Positions 48,430 through 59,697 of a DNA stretch of 64,000 nucleotides are shown in pieces. Origin of the DNA: Roseburia sp. 1XD42-34 (GTDB lineage Bacteria; Bacillota; Bacilli; Bacillales; Amphibacillaceae); assembly GCF_009917385.1 (NCBI RefSeq), contig NZ_QWLJ01000012.1, forward strand, positions 62,001-126,000. Direction: 5' to 3'. The position numbers were made by a program, and so were the translations under genes. The stretch's first letter is position 1. Each line of letters begins with the position of its first letter. Below the pieces are notes generated by a model that was given only the letters and a program-made list of their open reading frames with translations, was not told the DNA's origin and searched no databases.

Positions 48430-49188
48430 ATGCGCAAAAAAGTAATTGCTGGAAACTGGAAAATGAACAAGCTTGCAAACGATGCGAATCAGTTTGTTGA
48501 CGAGGTGAAAACAAAGCTACCTCAGTCAGAAAAGGTAGAGGCGATCGTTTGTGCCCCATTCCCTTTCTTAGCTCAGCTTGTGGAAAAGACAAAAGATACG
48601 AAATTGGAAGTCGCTGCCCAAACCATGCATTATGAAGAAAGTGGTGCATATACAGGCGAAGTAAGCCCGGAAATGCTTGCAGATTTAGGTGTTACCTACG
48701 TGGTATTAGGACATTCTGAGCGTAGGGAATATTATAATGAAACAGATGAAACAGTGAATAAGAAAGTGCATGCTGCATTTAAGCACCAACTAACACCTAT
48801 TGTCTGTGTTGGCGAAACGTTAGAACAGCGTGAAGCAAATGAAACGATGGGTCATGTGGAAATGCAAGTTACGAAAGCTCTAGAAGGGTTAAGCGAAGAG
48901 CAAGTTGCCAATACTATTGTTGCCTATGAGCCTATTTGGGCAATTGGTACTGGAAAAACAGCGACTAGCGAACAAGCAAATGAAGTTTGTACGCATATCC
49001 GTGAAGTTATTGCAAAGCTTACATCTAAAGAAACTGCAGACAAGGTTATTATTCAGTACGGTGGTAGTGTCAAGCCTGCAAACGTAGAAGAACTATTGGC
49101 ACAATCCGATATTGATGGTGCTTTAGTTGGTGGGGCTAGCCTTGAACCGGGTTCATTCTTGCAATTAGTGGAGGCAGGTACAAAATGA
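48430..49188 (+). CDS. tpiA: Triosephosphate isomerase
   Basis: A 252-residue TIM barrel. Substrate-binding GNWKMN is at residues 9-14, the catalytic His is in GHSERR (about 96-101), and the catalytic Glu and loop 6 in [13 protein letters not shown] (about 165-177). It lies 19 bases after pgk and overlaps gpmI by 4 bases. Confidence 0.97.
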   Translation: MRKKVIAGNWKMNKLANDANQFVDEVKTKLPQSEKVEAIVCAPFPFLAQLVEKTKDTKLEVAAQTMHYEESGAYTGEVSPEMLADLGVTYVVLGHSERREYYNETDETVNKKVHAAFKHQLTPIVCVGETLEQREANETMGHVEMQVTKALEGLSEEQVANTIVAYEPIWAIGTGKTATSEQANEVCTHIREVIAKLTSKETADKVIIQYGGSVKPANVEELLAQSDIDGALVGGASLEPGSFLQLVEAGTK

Positions 49189-50723
49189 AACAAAATAAAT
49201 TAGCGGCATTAATCATCTTAGACGGCTTTGCGATTCGTGATGAAGTCAAAGGTAATGCAGTGAAACAGGCCAACAAACCGAATTTTGACCGCTATTGGAA
49301 TCAGTATGCTCATAGCCAGCTAACAGCCTGTGGTGAAGCTGTTGGCTTGCCAGAAGGACAGATGGGTAATTCTGAAGTCGGCCACTTGAATATTGGCGCT
49401 GGTAGAATTGTGTATCAAAGCCTAACACGCGTTAACTTATCGATTGAAAAAGGCGAATTCTTTGAAAAAGAAGCGTTTATAAAATCGATGCAACATGCAA
49501 AAAATAATGATAAAGCTCTACACATTTTTGGCTTACTTTCAGATGGTGGTGTACACAGTCACATCAATCACTTATTTGCGCTATTGAAGCTTGCGAAAGA
49601 ACAAGGCTTAGAAAAAGTGTACATTCATGCGTTTCTAGACGGGCGAGATGTTGGTCCACAAACAGCTAAAACCTATATCCAACAAACACAGGATAAGATA
49701 GCGGAGTACGGAGTTGGTCAAATTGCAACAATTTCCGGACGTTATTATTCCATGGATCGGGACAAGCGTTGGGATCGTGTAAAAAAGGCATATGATGCTA
49801 TGGTATACGGAGAAGGACCAAAATATGCCGATCCGTTTGCCGTTATAGATGAATCCTATGCTAGTGAAATCTATGATGAGTTCGTCATCCCATCGGTTAT
49901 TACGAATGAAGCTGGGGACCCAGTTGGAACTGTGGAAGACGGAGATTCAATTATCTTTTACAACTTCCGTCCAGATCGCGCCATTCAAATCTCACGCACA
50001 TTTGCCAATGAAGATTTTCATGACTTTGACCGTGGGGAGAAAGTTCCAAAAAACTTAGACTTTGTTATGCTAACTAACTTTAGCGAAACGGTAAACGGCT
50101 ATGTTGCTTATGAGCCGGTTAATTTAGATAATACAGTTGGAGAAGTTTTGGCACAGCATGATATGAAACAGTTACGAATTGCTGAAACAGAGAAATATCC
50201 TCACGTAACGTACTTTATGAGTGGTGGGCGTGAAGCGGAATTTCCAGGTGAAAAACGAATCTTAATTGATTCACCAAAGGTAGCGACGTACGATTTAAAA
50301 CCAGAGATGAGTGCTTATGAAGTGACGGACGCGTTGCTAAAGGAACTTGAATCTGGGGATCGTAACGCGATTATCCTCAATTTCGCCAATCCAGATATGG
50401 TTGGACATTCTGGTAAATTGGAGCCAACGATAAAGGCAATCGAAGCAGTGGATGAATGCTTAGGAAAAATCGTCGATAAAATTATCGAACTTGGTGGTCA
50501 TGCGATCATTACTGCAGACCATGGTAATTCAGATGAGGTCATTACTTTAGAAGGAAACCCAATGACAGCTCATACAACGAATCCAGTTCCTGTTATTGTA
50601 ACAAAAGATGATATTAGTTTACGTAATGGCGGCATTTTAGCAGATTTAGCCCCAACGTTGCTTGACCTCTTAAATATTGAACAACCGAAAGAAATGACGG
50701 GCCAGTCATTAATAAAAAAATAA
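49185..50723 (+). CDS. gpmI: 2,3-bisphosphoglycerate-independent phosphoglycerate mutase
   Basis: A 512-residue manganese-dependent mutase of the alkaline-phosphatase superfamily. It opens with the metal-binding [11 protein letters not shown]; the phosphoserine lies in [15 protein letters not shown] (about residue 63). The C-terminal metal motif TADHGNSD is near 444. In spore formers this Mn-sensitive, pH-sensitive enzyme helps store 3-phosphoglycerate in the spore. It starts in the last codons of tpiA. Confidence 0.96.
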   Translation: MKQNKLAALIILDGFAIRDEVKGNAVKQANKPNFDRYWNQYAHSQLTACGEAVGLPEGQMGNSEVGHLNIGAGRIVYQSLTRVNLSIEKGEFFEKEAFIKSMQHAKNNDKALHIFGLLSDGGVHSHINHLFALLKLAKEQGLEKVYIHAFLDGRDVGPQTAKTYIQQTQDKIAEYGVGQIATISGRYYSMDRDKRWDRVKKAYDAMVYGEGPKYADPFAVIDESYASEIYDEFVIPSVITNEAGDPVGTVEDGDSIIFYNFRPDRAIQISRTFANEDFHDFDRGEKVPKNLDFVMLTNFSETVNGYVAYEPVNLDNTVGEVLAQHDMKQLRIAETEKYPHVTYFMSGGREAEFPGEKRILIDSPKVATYDLKPEMSAYEVTDALLKELESGDRNAIILNFANPDMVGHSGKLEPTIKAIEAVDECLGKIVDKIIELGGHAIITADHGNSDEVITLEGNPMTAHTTNPVPVIVTKDDISLRNGGILADLAPTLLDLLNIEQPKEMTGQSLIKK

Positions 50724-50755
50724 CTCAACGTTTTTGAAAAAAGGAGACGATTTGA

Positions 50756-52042
<1,287 letters not shown>

Positions 52043-52055
52043 GAAATAGATAGCG

Positions 52056-52096
52056 ACCTCCCTGTTCGTGTGATAGCGAATCGGGAGGTTTTTTTG
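52056..52096 (+). terminator. Terminator after eno
   Basis: ACCTCCC (52056-52062) pairs with GGGAGGT (52083-52089), with an inner TTCG/CGAA pairing and a long T-run. A family A repeat begins at the T-run. Confidence 0.88.
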
Positions 52097-52250
52097 TAAG
52101 ATAAAAAAGGTGATTGTGGATAACGAAATAACCGACTAGTCACGTCCGGCGCATGAGCCCAGCAAGTAGGCGGCTTTATAAATGCACCCTATGATAATAA
52201 TTCATCAACGGTTCGTCGCTAAGAGGAAGGCCGACTTAAAAACGGTATTA
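52092..52250 (+). repeat. Interspersed repeat family A, copy 7
   Basis: AAGATAAAAAAGGTGATTG, GGATAACGAAATAACCGAC, CACGTCCGGCGCATGAGCCC and AGCAAGTAGGCGGCTTTA match the family; the right half is the TCGTCGCTAAGAGGAAGGCC variant also seen in copy 5a. Confidence 0.8.
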
Positions 52251-52270
52251 ACTAAAAGGAGCGGTTAATT

Positions 52271-52399
52271 TTGAGAGGCAATAGAAATAATAATAGCTAT
52301 GATACTTTTGATAGAAGCTTTATCGAAAAGCCGGGATGTATGATAATACTCATTTTAGTTTTAATAATAGTGAGTTTGGTTTATAACTATTCTAATTAA
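52271..52399 (+). CDS. Small single-pass membrane protein
   Basis: A 42-residue frame starting with TTG, 9 bases after AAAGGAGCGG. It reads an Asn-rich polar N-terminus (RGNRNNNSYDTFDR), then one strong hydrophobic helix (MIILILVLIIVSLVYNY). I do not recognise it. The good ribosome site and the clean soluble-then-membrane pattern support a real small gene, but it lies between two repeats and could be a chance frame. Confidence 0.45.
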   Translation: MRGNRNNNSYDTFDRSFIEKPGCMIILILVLIIVSLVYNYSN

Positions 52400-52436
52400 T
52401 ATCGATGATGTTTACAATACTAAATAGTTTTATCAA

Positions 52437-52530
52437 TTTATCCCGTATATAAGATGCAGCAACACTTTCCCTTCCAGAGCTGGATAACCTGTCCTGCAAG
52501 ACTAAGTGGGAGATATAGCTCCCCTCCATG
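52437..52530 (+). repeat. Interspersed repeat family B, copy 3
   Basis: TTTATCCCGTATATAAGATG (52437 onward) matches the family B core. It is followed by GCAGCAACACTTTCCC and a region of short inverted repeats (GGGAG...CTCCC). The right boundary is uncertain; to about 52860 I see no gene. Confidence 0.55.
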
Positions 52531-52876
52531 TCCATCTCGTAGACAGCCTTTAGGTCATACCATTTACGTTATTACTAATTAGTAGGAATCAATGAACCTC
52601 AGCTAACCGAAGATTCATTTTATTAGCTCTCTTCGGGACTTCTAAAATAAAGGAAGATTTTTCTGCCATGGTATATCTATATGCCTAACTCTTCTCTTTT
52701 CTAAAATAAATAGTTTAAAGCCACCTAACACGTCAAGTCCGCTACTTTTTCTTTGTAATACAAATATGTAAAACCTTAAATCGTTATAATAATAAGACAT
52801 CAGAATGAAGGAGTTGGTTCTAGCTTGACTTTTCTGGGAAATTTAAAAGCATTAGCAGAATGATTATCTACTTTAG

Positions 52877-52885
52877 TGTTATAAT
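52877..52885 (+). promoter_or_regulatory. Extended -10 promoter of the sigma-54 activator gene
   Basis: TGTTATAAT, an extended -10 element, lies about 30 bases before the start codon; no good -35 element is seen. This is a sigma-A type signal, so the activator is probably not itself sigma-54 dependent. Confidence 0.5.
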
Positions 52886-52917
52886 AGATTCACTATATAT
52901 TAAGGGGAGCGACTCGT

Positions 52918-55008
52918 ATGGCGAATTTACCAGAGTTACTTGTGGTTGCCCACCGTATTACAACACTTCAAACAATTGTTGGTCAATTAAATGACGTTGG
53001 ATTTACGAAACACTGTAAAATAACAGGCGCACTTGTAAAAGATATGGAATCACAACCTAAGTATGGGCCTGAGCTTGCACTAGTCACTAGTGAGGCTGTT
53101 TTTGATATGGTCAAATCTTATCTTCACAAGGATGTATCTTGTATTATTGCAAAAAGACTCATTAATTTTGCTAGAATTAAACCATTGCTGTCTCTTCCAA
53201 AGGGTTCCCGAGTTTATGTTGTTAATAATATGAAGGACTCTGCTGAAGAAGCAATTCGAACTTTATTAGAAGCAGGCGTTGAACATTTTTATGTCCCATA
53301 TTATGGACAAAAGGAACTAGACCCCACCATCACTATTGCTGTTACTCCAGGGGAAAGCCAGATGGTTCCTCCATCTATTAAAACTAAAATAGATATTGGG
53401 AATCGCTTGTTAGATATGACTACGTTATATGAAATCTATGAGTTTTTTAATATATCTACATATGCTTCTAATAATCAACTATCAGCTAGATATATACAAT
53501 CCATCATATCTCTTGTTAAAGAGTTGAATTTTGAAATTACCCAATCACAAGGTTTGCAAAAAAGTTTAGAGGGAATCGTCGAACAGATAGAAGAGGGGAT
53601 GATTGTTTATGACAAGTACAATCAAATTATTTCTATTAATAAGCAGGCAATGAAACAGCTAAATCGATCTTATACTGACTTAATCAGTGAAAATATGAAC
53701 CAAATTCCTTTTACTTTTTATCAAGCCTTTATGAAGGCAGAAATGGGAAAGGAAAACTTTATTGATATGGAAGGCGAAACTTACTATGTTCGTAAAAAGA
53801 GAGTCTTTGTTGGAGTAAAAGTGTTTGCAACGATCATCTTATTTGACAAAATGGAGCGAATTAAAAGCATTGAAGCGAAGTATCACAAAAATGAAAAGGA
53901 AAAAGGATTTATTGCTAAATACACATTTGCTGATATAAAAACAAGCTCATCTGAAATGTTGACACTAATCAGGAAAGCGGAAAAACTAGCTCGCAGTGAT
54001 TCAACTATTTTCATCTCTGGAGAAACTGGAACGGGAAAGGAAGTAATGGCACAAGCAATTCATCGTACTTCAGAGAGAAATAAAAACCCTTTTGTCGCCG
54101 TTAATCTTGCGGCAATACCAGAGTCCTTAGTAGAGAGTGAATTATTTGGTTATGAAAAAGGTGCTTTTACTGGAGCCAGCCAAACAGGAAATATGGGGCT
54201 TTTTGAAAGAGCCCATAAAGGAACAGTATTTCTTGATGAGATTGGTGACGCTTCTGCTGTTGTACAAAATCGTTTGTTGAGAGTATTACAGGAGAGAGAA
54301 ATCCAACGAGTAGGCGGTGGTCAACCCATTCCAATAGATATCCGTGTAATAGCAGCAACGAATAAAGACTTGCAGAAACTAATCCAAGAGAATAAGTTTC
54401 GGGAAGATTTATATTATCGATTAAACATTCTGCCGATCCGATTAATTCCATTAAGAAAACGAAAAGAAGACATTTTATTGTTATCTGAATTATTTGCTAA
54501 AGAATTTGAAGAAAAGCTCCAGCGAGGTCCACTTCACTTTTCAAAGGAAGTAATTGAGGTGATGACCACATATGAGTGGCCAGGTAATGTAAGGGAATTG
54601 AGAAATACCATCGAATATCTAGCCCACATTTGTGATGATGTTATCAAAACAGAATCTTTACCACCGAATATCATGGAACAGCAAAATACTACTGATTCCT
54701 TGATCATAGATGAGTGGGAAACACATTATCATGTTTTAAAGGAAAAAGGCTTTTTGCAAGATTGTAATCAAATTCTAACTATTTTACATCAATTAGGGGG
54801 GATTAGTGTTGGGCGTAGTACATTATTAAAATCACTTTCTGAATACAATCAAAGCTTATCTGAGCAAAAATTACGCTATAGATTAGAAGTGTTATCTAGT
54901 ATGGACTTAGTAACCGTTGGTAAAGGGAGAAGAGGAACGAGTATAAATGAAAATGGAAGACAGTTTCTACAGTTTCTGGAAAGTAAAGTTAAAAGACCAA
55001 TCAAATAA
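52918..55008 (+). CDS. Sigma-54-dependent transcriptional activator with unusual C-terminus
   Basis: A 696-residue enhancer-binding protein. Residues 1-190 form a sensory domain resembling PrpR-N or receiver-like folds, followed by a PAS-like domain (about 215-305). The AAA+ domain (about 335-560) has Walker A GETGTGKE (367-374) and the sigma-54-contacting loop GAFTGA (about 415-420), plus LDEIGD. The last 100 residues look like a winged helix (VGRSTLLKSLSEYNQSLS, then RRGTSINENGRQFL) instead of the usual Fis-type helix-turn-helix. It likely activates the divergent sigma-54 promoters at 56647-56805 (inference). The start follows AAGGGGAGC. Confidence 0.88.
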   Translation: MANLPELLVVAHRITTLQTIVGQLNDVGFTKHCKITGALVKDMESQPKYGPELALVTSEAVFDMVKSYLHKDVSCIIAKRLINFARIKPLLSLPKGSRVYVVNNMKDSAEEAIRTLLEAGVEHFYVPYYGQKELDPTITIAVTPGESQMVPPSIKTKIDIGNRLLDMTTLYEIYEFFNISTYASNNQLSARYIQSIISLVKELNFEITQSQGLQKSLEGIVEQIEEGMIVYDKYNQIISINKQAMKQLNRSYTDLISENMNQIPFTFYQAFMKAEMGKENFIDMEGETYYVRKKRVFVGVKVFATIILFDKMERIKSIEAKYHKNEKEKGFIAKYTFADIKTSSSEMLTLIRKAEKLARSDSTIFISGETGTGKEVMAQAIHRTSERNKNPFVAVNLAAIPESLVESELFGYEKGAFTGASQTGNMGLFERAHKGTVFLDEIGDASAVVQNRLLRVLQEREIQRVGGGQPIPIDIRVIAATNKDLQKLIQENKFREDLYYRLNILPIRLIPLRKRKEDILLLSELFAKEFEEKLQRGPLHFSKEVIEVMTTYEWPGNVRELRNTIEYLAHICDDVIKTESLPPNIMEQQNTTDSLIIDEWETHYHVLKEKGFLQDCNQILTILHQLGGISVGRSTLLKSLSEYNQSLSEQKLRYRLEVLSSMDLVTVGKGRRGTSINENGRQFLQFLESKVKRPIK

Positions 55009-55213
55009 ACAATAGACTTAGATTAAAATATTATCCAAGCTTATTGTTTTGATCTAGATGTAAAGTGTAGTAAGCAACCTGTTTTTGAGATGCTTACTAC
55101 AAAAAAGAAATATAAGCGGGAATATAAGCCGACCTTATCGCTCTTATGGAAATGAGACGTTATTAGCGTACTAGCTTATCAGTTGGGGGGGAGCGTCCAC
55201 TATGAAGCGTCAT

Positions 55214-56602
55214 TTATAAATTAGCTAAGCGTACTAATGCCTCTGCATAAATAAAAGCAGCTCGCTTTAAATCGTTAATTTCAGCATACTCGTCTACTTG
55301 GTGAGCAGTGTTTTCTTTATCTGGAAAAACAGCACCGAAGGCAACCCCGTGAGATAAGAATCGCGCATAAGTGGCACCGCCTGTAGTTAATAATATTGGG
55401 TCATTTGAAGTAATACCTTTGTAGGCATCTTGAAGTGCTTTTATTCCTTTATGTTCTGAATCAACATGATGTGGTTTCTTTAAGCGAATATTAGAGATAA
55501 TCCAACCCTTTTGTGCAGTGAGAGCTTTTAGCTGTTTTAAGGTTTGATCATAAGATGTTTCTACCGGACAGCGAATGTTTAGGGAAATTTTGCCGCCATG
55601 ATCTTCTGTATAATGAAAAACTCCTGCATTTACGGTTAATTTTCCAGTGATGGAATCTTCAAAGTCAATTCCAAGGTTTTCACCTTGGAAGTCATTTTTT
55701 AAATAAGTATGAATAAATGCTAAATAAGGATGGAATTGTAAACCATCGATTGACAATAGTAAACTTGCTAGTGTAAAGGCAGCATTTTCACCCTTACATG
55801 GTTCCATTCCATGTGCTGACACCCCATCAGCTTTAATGGAGTAAGTATTTGCATCAATTTTGTTAATGCTTACTTGATCCTCCATTCTTTGAAATGCACC
55901 TAATTGTCTTGTAGGAGAAAGACCACGTACGACAGCTATCGCTGAATCAGGCACCATATTTCCTCTTTCACCGGAATTAAAGGAGACTAAGCTTACACCA
56001 CTGTAAACGTGTTTTGGTTTGCAGCTTAATTGCATATTAATTTGTCCTTTCTCGGCATGAATGATTGGAAATTGTGCATCTGGTGCAAAGCCAAATAATG
56101 CCTCCGGTTCATTTTCTACATATGATTTCATACACCTCATGCCACTTTCTTCATTGGTTCCGATAATTAAACGAATCTTATGTTTGAGCGGTGCTTTCGA
56201 TTTTATAACCATTTTTAATGCGTACCATGAAGCCATAGTTGGACCTTTGTCGTCAATCGCTCCCCTTCCGTAAATACGATTATTTGTTACTTTAGGATTA
56301 AATGGATCATAACTCCAGGTTCCAGAAGCCGGTACAACGTCAACATGACATAACACAGCGATGTAGTTTTTAGCTTCTTCGGGACCAAGTTCGATGTAAC
56401 CGTAATAACCATTATTCTGATATGTAGTTAAACCTTCTTTTTCACCCAGTTGCAGCATAAATTGGAGAGCTTCTTGAACGTTTTTTCCAAACGGTTGCTT
56501 TTCATTACTACTCTTTGTGTCCATAATACTACGAATAGATAGTAAAGAAGATAAATCCCGAATAAACTCTTCTTCGTTAAAATATGTTTCCCATATTTTC
56601 AA
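55214..56602 (-). CDS. M20 family dipeptidase (PepV-like)
   Basis: A 462-residue di-zinc peptidase. The metal and catalytic motifs are present: HVDVVPA (about 86-92), GRGAIDDKGP (about 115-124), and NEESG (about 150-154), with a C-terminal His near 435. PepV-type enzymes cleave a broad range of dipeptides from the N-terminus in the cytosol. It starts with TTG after AGGAAAA. It is divergent from the oppA operon and has its own -24/-12 promoter, so it probably finishes off peptides imported by that transporter. Confidence 0.88.
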   Translation of the reverse strand: MKIWETYFNEEEFIRDLSSLLSIRSIMDTKSSNEKQPFGKNVQEALQFMLQLGEKEGLTTYQNNGYYGYIELGPEEAKNYIAVLCHVDVVPASGTWSYDPFNPKVTNNRIYGRGAIDDKGPTMASWYALKMVIKSKAPLKHKIRLIIGTNEESGMRCMKSYVENEPEALFGFAPDAQFPIIHAEKGQINMQLSCKPKHVYSGVSLVSFNSGERGNMVPDSAIAVVRGLSPTRQLGAFQRMEDQVSINKIDANTYSIKADGVSAHGMEPCKGENAAFTLASLLLSIDGLQFHPYLAFIHTYLKNDFQGENLGIDFEDSITGKLTVNAGVFHYTEDHGGKISLNIRCPVETSYDQTLKQLKALTAQKGWIISNIRLKKPHHVDSEHKGIKALQDAYKGITSNDPILLTTGGATYARFLSHGVAFGAVFPDKENTAHQVDEYAEINDLKRAAFIYAEALVRLANL

Positions 56603-56646
56603 TAGCTTTTCCTACCTTCCATGAAATAGTTTTGTCACTATAATAC

Positions 56647-56663
56647 TGCAAAAAATATGCCAA
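56647..56663 (-). promoter_or_regulatory. Sigma-54 promoter of the M20 dipeptidase gene
   Basis: Read on the minus strand: TTGGCATATTTTTTGCA. The -24 GG and -12 GC are separated by exactly 10 bases, and the sequence fits TGGCAYR-N4-TTGCW. It lies 45 bases upstream of the dipeptidase start. Confidence 0.82.
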
Positions 56664-56788
56664 TTGAAACCTGCCCGTTACTTACTAACTGGAATTGTAT
56701 CAGGGTTTTTTATAGGGTGATTATATACAAATAACAACTTAAATAATAACCTATATAGGAGGATTTTTTCGTAATATGTCGATTATTG

Positions 56789-56805
56789 TTGGCATGATTT
56801 TTGCT
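56789..56805 (+). promoter_or_regulatory. Sigma-54 promoter of the oppA operon
   Basis: TTGGCATGATTTTTGCT fits TGGCAYR-N4-TTGCW with GG and GC separated by exactly 10 bases. It lies 37 bases before the oppA start. The 125 bases between this and the minus-strand promoter are the likely binding area of the activator. Confidence 0.88.
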
Positions 56806-56841
56806 TAAAGAAATGAAATACTAATAAGGAGGAAAATTAGC

Positions 56842-58482
56842 ATGAAACTAAATATTTTTAAAAAAATTGGTTTCTTCGTTTTAGTCATTTTATTACTTTC
56901 TGCTTGTAATTTTTCGGAATCTTCGGATGGAGATTCTAGCAAAAAAGCCGGTGGAGAAGGAAAAAAAGTTTTAAACCTAAGTTTGGAAAATGATATTCCT
57001 GATTTAAACCAAGTAACAACGACAGATGGAATTTCTTTTGATATTTTGAATAATGTGATGGAGGGTCTATACCGTCTGGATGAGGATGACGCCCCCCAGC
57101 CCGCTATGGCAAAAAGCGTAGATATCTCGGAAGACAAATTAACCTATACGTTTCATTTAAGAGATGGAATAAAATGGAGCAACGGAGAGGCTGTAACAGC
57201 ACATGATTTTGTTTACTCTTGGTTACGGGCTTTGCATCCCGATACTTCTGGTTCTTATTCATTTATAATTGCAGATTATATTAAAGGAGCGGAAGAATAT
57301 GCCAACGGAGAGGGAAAACAAGAAGACGTTGCTATAAAGGCAAATGATGATAAAACATTGGTTGTTGAATTAAATGAACCTACTCCGTATTTTTTAGGTC
57401 TTACAGCATTTGCAACATATTTTCCTTTAAATGAAAAATTTATTAATAGTGTTGGCGATGAGTTCGGGCTTAATCATGAATCTATTTTATATAACGGACC
57501 TTTTGTTCTTACTGAATATGACCAAGCAATGGGCGTTAAGATGGAAAGAAATGATCACTATTGGGATACGGACAATCTAAAAGTAGATGAAGTTTCCATG
57601 AAAGTCATTAAAGAAAAGAGTACGGAGTTGAATTTATATGAATCTGGTGAGCTTGATCGAATTACGTTATCTGCTAATGATGTAAATGAATTTAAAGATC
57701 ACGAAGAGTTTAGCACAGAAACAGAATTTACATCTTGGTATTTACAATTCAATCTTGGGAAAGCACCATTTGATAACAAAAATATTCGTAAGGCATTTCA
57801 GCTAGCGTATAATCCTGAAACTTTGGCAACTAATGTTCTTAATAATGGTTCTGAACCGGCCTATTCGTTAATCCCACCAGAAATGCAGGGAGTTGGAGAT
57901 AAATCATTTCGTGAACTTGCCGGGGAAGTGATTGCTCCAGATTATGATCAAGCAAAAGAGTATTTAGAAAAAGGGTTGGATGAAATTGGTGGTAAGCTTC
58001 CAGAAATTGAAGTGTTAACAGCTGATGATACGGTTGCAAAAGATGCTGCAACGTTCATTCAGTCGCAAATTAAAGAAAACCTAAATATTGATATTTCTAT
58101 TGTAACTAAACCATATAGCGGTCGACTAGATGCGATGCGTGAAGACGATTATCAATTTGCAATCTCAAAATGGGGCGCCGATTATAACGATGCGATGACA
58201 TATCTTGATTTATGGGTAGGTGATCCCATTGCACCATTTAGAGGAAACTACCATAATCCAGATTATATGAATTTAGTTTATCAAGCTAAAGAAGAAAAGG
58301 ATGAGCAAAAACGTATTGATCTATTAATGAAGGCAGAAAGAATACTTCTTGAAGAAGATTCTGTATTAGGCCCGCTATACTATCAAGGTTCTGCATATTT
58401 ACAAAAACCTAACATTGATAACTTTGTGTCTCACCCATATGGCGCAAGGCTTGACCTCAAATACGTGATAGTAAATGAGTAG
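56842..58482 (+). CDS. Oligopeptide-binding lipoprotein OppA/DppE-type
   Basis: A 546-residue extracytoplasmic solute-binding protein (SBP_bac_5 family). The signal peptide ends in a lipobox LLSAC with Cys22 as the lipid-modified residue. The family signature is seen around YRLDEDDAPQPAMAKS and YTFHLRDGIKWSNGE (about 73-107). It captures peptides outside the membrane for the permeases encoded downstream. The start follows AAGGAGG and a sigma-54 promoter. A 276-base gap to the next operon gene is odd. Confidence 0.92.
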   Translation: MKLNIFKKIGFFVLVILLLSACNFSESSDGDSSKKAGGEGKKVLNLSLENDIPDLNQVTTTDGISFDILNNVMEGLYRLDEDDAPQPAMAKSVDISEDKLTYTFHLRDGIKWSNGEAVTAHDFVYSWLRALHPDTSGSYSFIIADYIKGAEEYANGEGKQEDVAIKANDDKTLVVELNEPTPYFLGLTAFATYFPLNEKFINSVGDEFGLNHESILYNGPFVLTEYDQAMGVKMERNDHYWDTDNLKVDEVSMKVIKEKSTELNLYESGELDRITLSANDVNEFKDHEEFSTETEFTSWYLQFNLGKAPFDNKNIRKAFQLAYNPETLATNVLNNGSEPAYSLIPPEMQGVGDKSFRELAGEVIAPDYDQAKEYLEKGLDEIGGKLPEIEVLTADDTVAKDAATFIQSQIKENLNIDISIVTKPYSGRLDAMREDDYQFAISKWGADYNDAMTYLDLWVGDPIAPFRGNYHNPDYMNLVYQAKEEKDEQKRIDLLMKAERILLEEDSVLGPLYYQGSAYLQKPNIDNFVSHPYGARLDLKYVIVNE

Positions 58483-58499
58483 ATACTGAATTAATTAGA

Positions 58500-58742
58500 G
58501 GGTGAGGCTGTTCAACGAATGTTGTTCTTCTAATAGGGAACTCATTTTGGGCAGAACATCCTCATCTTTCCTACAAATATACTATTTATAGGTTCCCATT
58601 TCAGAAGTTGGAGCATCTGAGATGCGTTCAGAGGCCTTAAGGACAATACTTTTAAACTACTAACAATCAGGGAAGGATGAATGCAAATCCTCACTGATTA
58701 AAAATTTACTTTATATTACATAGATAAGTAGTACTTATCTTT
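58500..58742 (+). other. Gap inside the opp operon, with hairpins and a possible insertion scar
   Basis: It begins GAGGCTGTTCAACGAATG, like the ends of some insertion sequences. A terminator-like hairpin (AATCA...TGATT with AGGAT/ATCCT inside, about 58660-58700) follows, and AGATAAGT/ACTTATCT (58722-58740) lies just before the oppB ribosome site. These may lower expression of the membrane and ATPase genes relative to the binding protein. Confidence 0.45.
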
Positions 58743-58758
58743 AAGGAGGGAAGAATCC

Positions 58759-59694
58759 GTGAAGAAGTTTATTTTAGTTCGATTAACTAACATTTTATTA
58801 ACCTTATTTCTTATTGCTACACTAACTTTCTTTTTGATGAAGACATTACCGGGATCACCTTTTGATGAAGAAAAATTAATGAATTTATCAGAAGAATTGC
58901 GCATGGAATTTTACGCGAAATATGGACTTGATGAACCAATTCATATCCAATATATGAAATATATAGGAGGAATAGTTCAGGGGGATTTAGGTTTGTCTTA
59001 TTATTATAAGGAACAGCCAGTAAGCTCCTTAATCATGGATAGAATTGGTCCATCTACATTAATTGGATTGCAGGCAGTAATCATTGGTTTATCCATAGGA
59101 ATAATTTTGGGAATGGTAGCTGCATTTAAACATAATACAACATGGGATTATTTTACAATGATTATTGCAGTGCTCGGTGTCTCTGTTCCTAACTTTGTGC
59201 TAGCAGCCTTCCTTCAATTCTATGTCGGTTTAAAATGGGGGTTATTGCCTGTAGCTTATTGGGAAAGTTATGATCACTCTCTTTTACCAACGATAGCTTT
59301 ATCTTTAGGGGTTGTTGCCCAAATTGCAAGGTTTATGAGAAATGAGATGTTGGAAGTCTTACAACAAGATTATATTATTACGGCACAAGCAAAGGGCTTG
59401 GGTGATTGGATCGTACTAGTCCGACATGCAATTAGAAATGCAATGATTCCGATTGTGACAATTTTAGGGCCCGTTTTGGTTAGTTTACTTACTGGTTCAT
59501 TAGTGATTGAAAATATTTTTAGTATACCTGGAATTGGCAGTTTATTCGTCGATGCTATTAAGATGAATGATTATACCACCATTATGGGATTAACTTTATT
59601 TTATAGTGCTTTTTTCATTTTAGCTATGTTAATTGTCGACATTCTCTATGGAATAATCGATCCACGCATTCGGGTTCATGGGAAGGAGACGTAA
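58759..59694 (+). CDS. Peptide ABC transporter permease OppB/DppB-type
   Basis: A 311-residue inner-membrane permease with about six membrane segments and the permease signature loop RNEMLEVLQQDYIITAQAKG (about 193-212) ending in the EAA-type contact with the ATPase. An N-terminal TM plus periplasmic-side loop with LPGSPFD is typical. It starts with GTG after AAGGAGGG and lies 3 bases before the second permease gene. Confidence 0.92.
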   Translation: MKKFILVRLTNILLTLFLIATLTFFLMKTLPGSPFDEEKLMNLSEELRMEFYAKYGLDEPIHIQYMKYIGGIVQGDLGLSYYYKEQPVSSLIMDRIGPSTLIGLQAVIIGLSIGIILGMVAAFKHNTTWDYFTMIIAVLGVSVPNFVLAAFLQFYVGLKWGLLPVAYWESYDHSLLPTIALSLGVVAQIARFMRNEMLEVLQQDYIITAQAKGLGDWIVLVRHAIRNAMIPIVTILGPVLVSLLTGSLVIENIFSIPGIGSLFVDAIKMNDYTTIMGLTLFYSAFFILAMLIVDILYGIIDPRIRVHGKET

Positions 59695-59697
59695 GGG

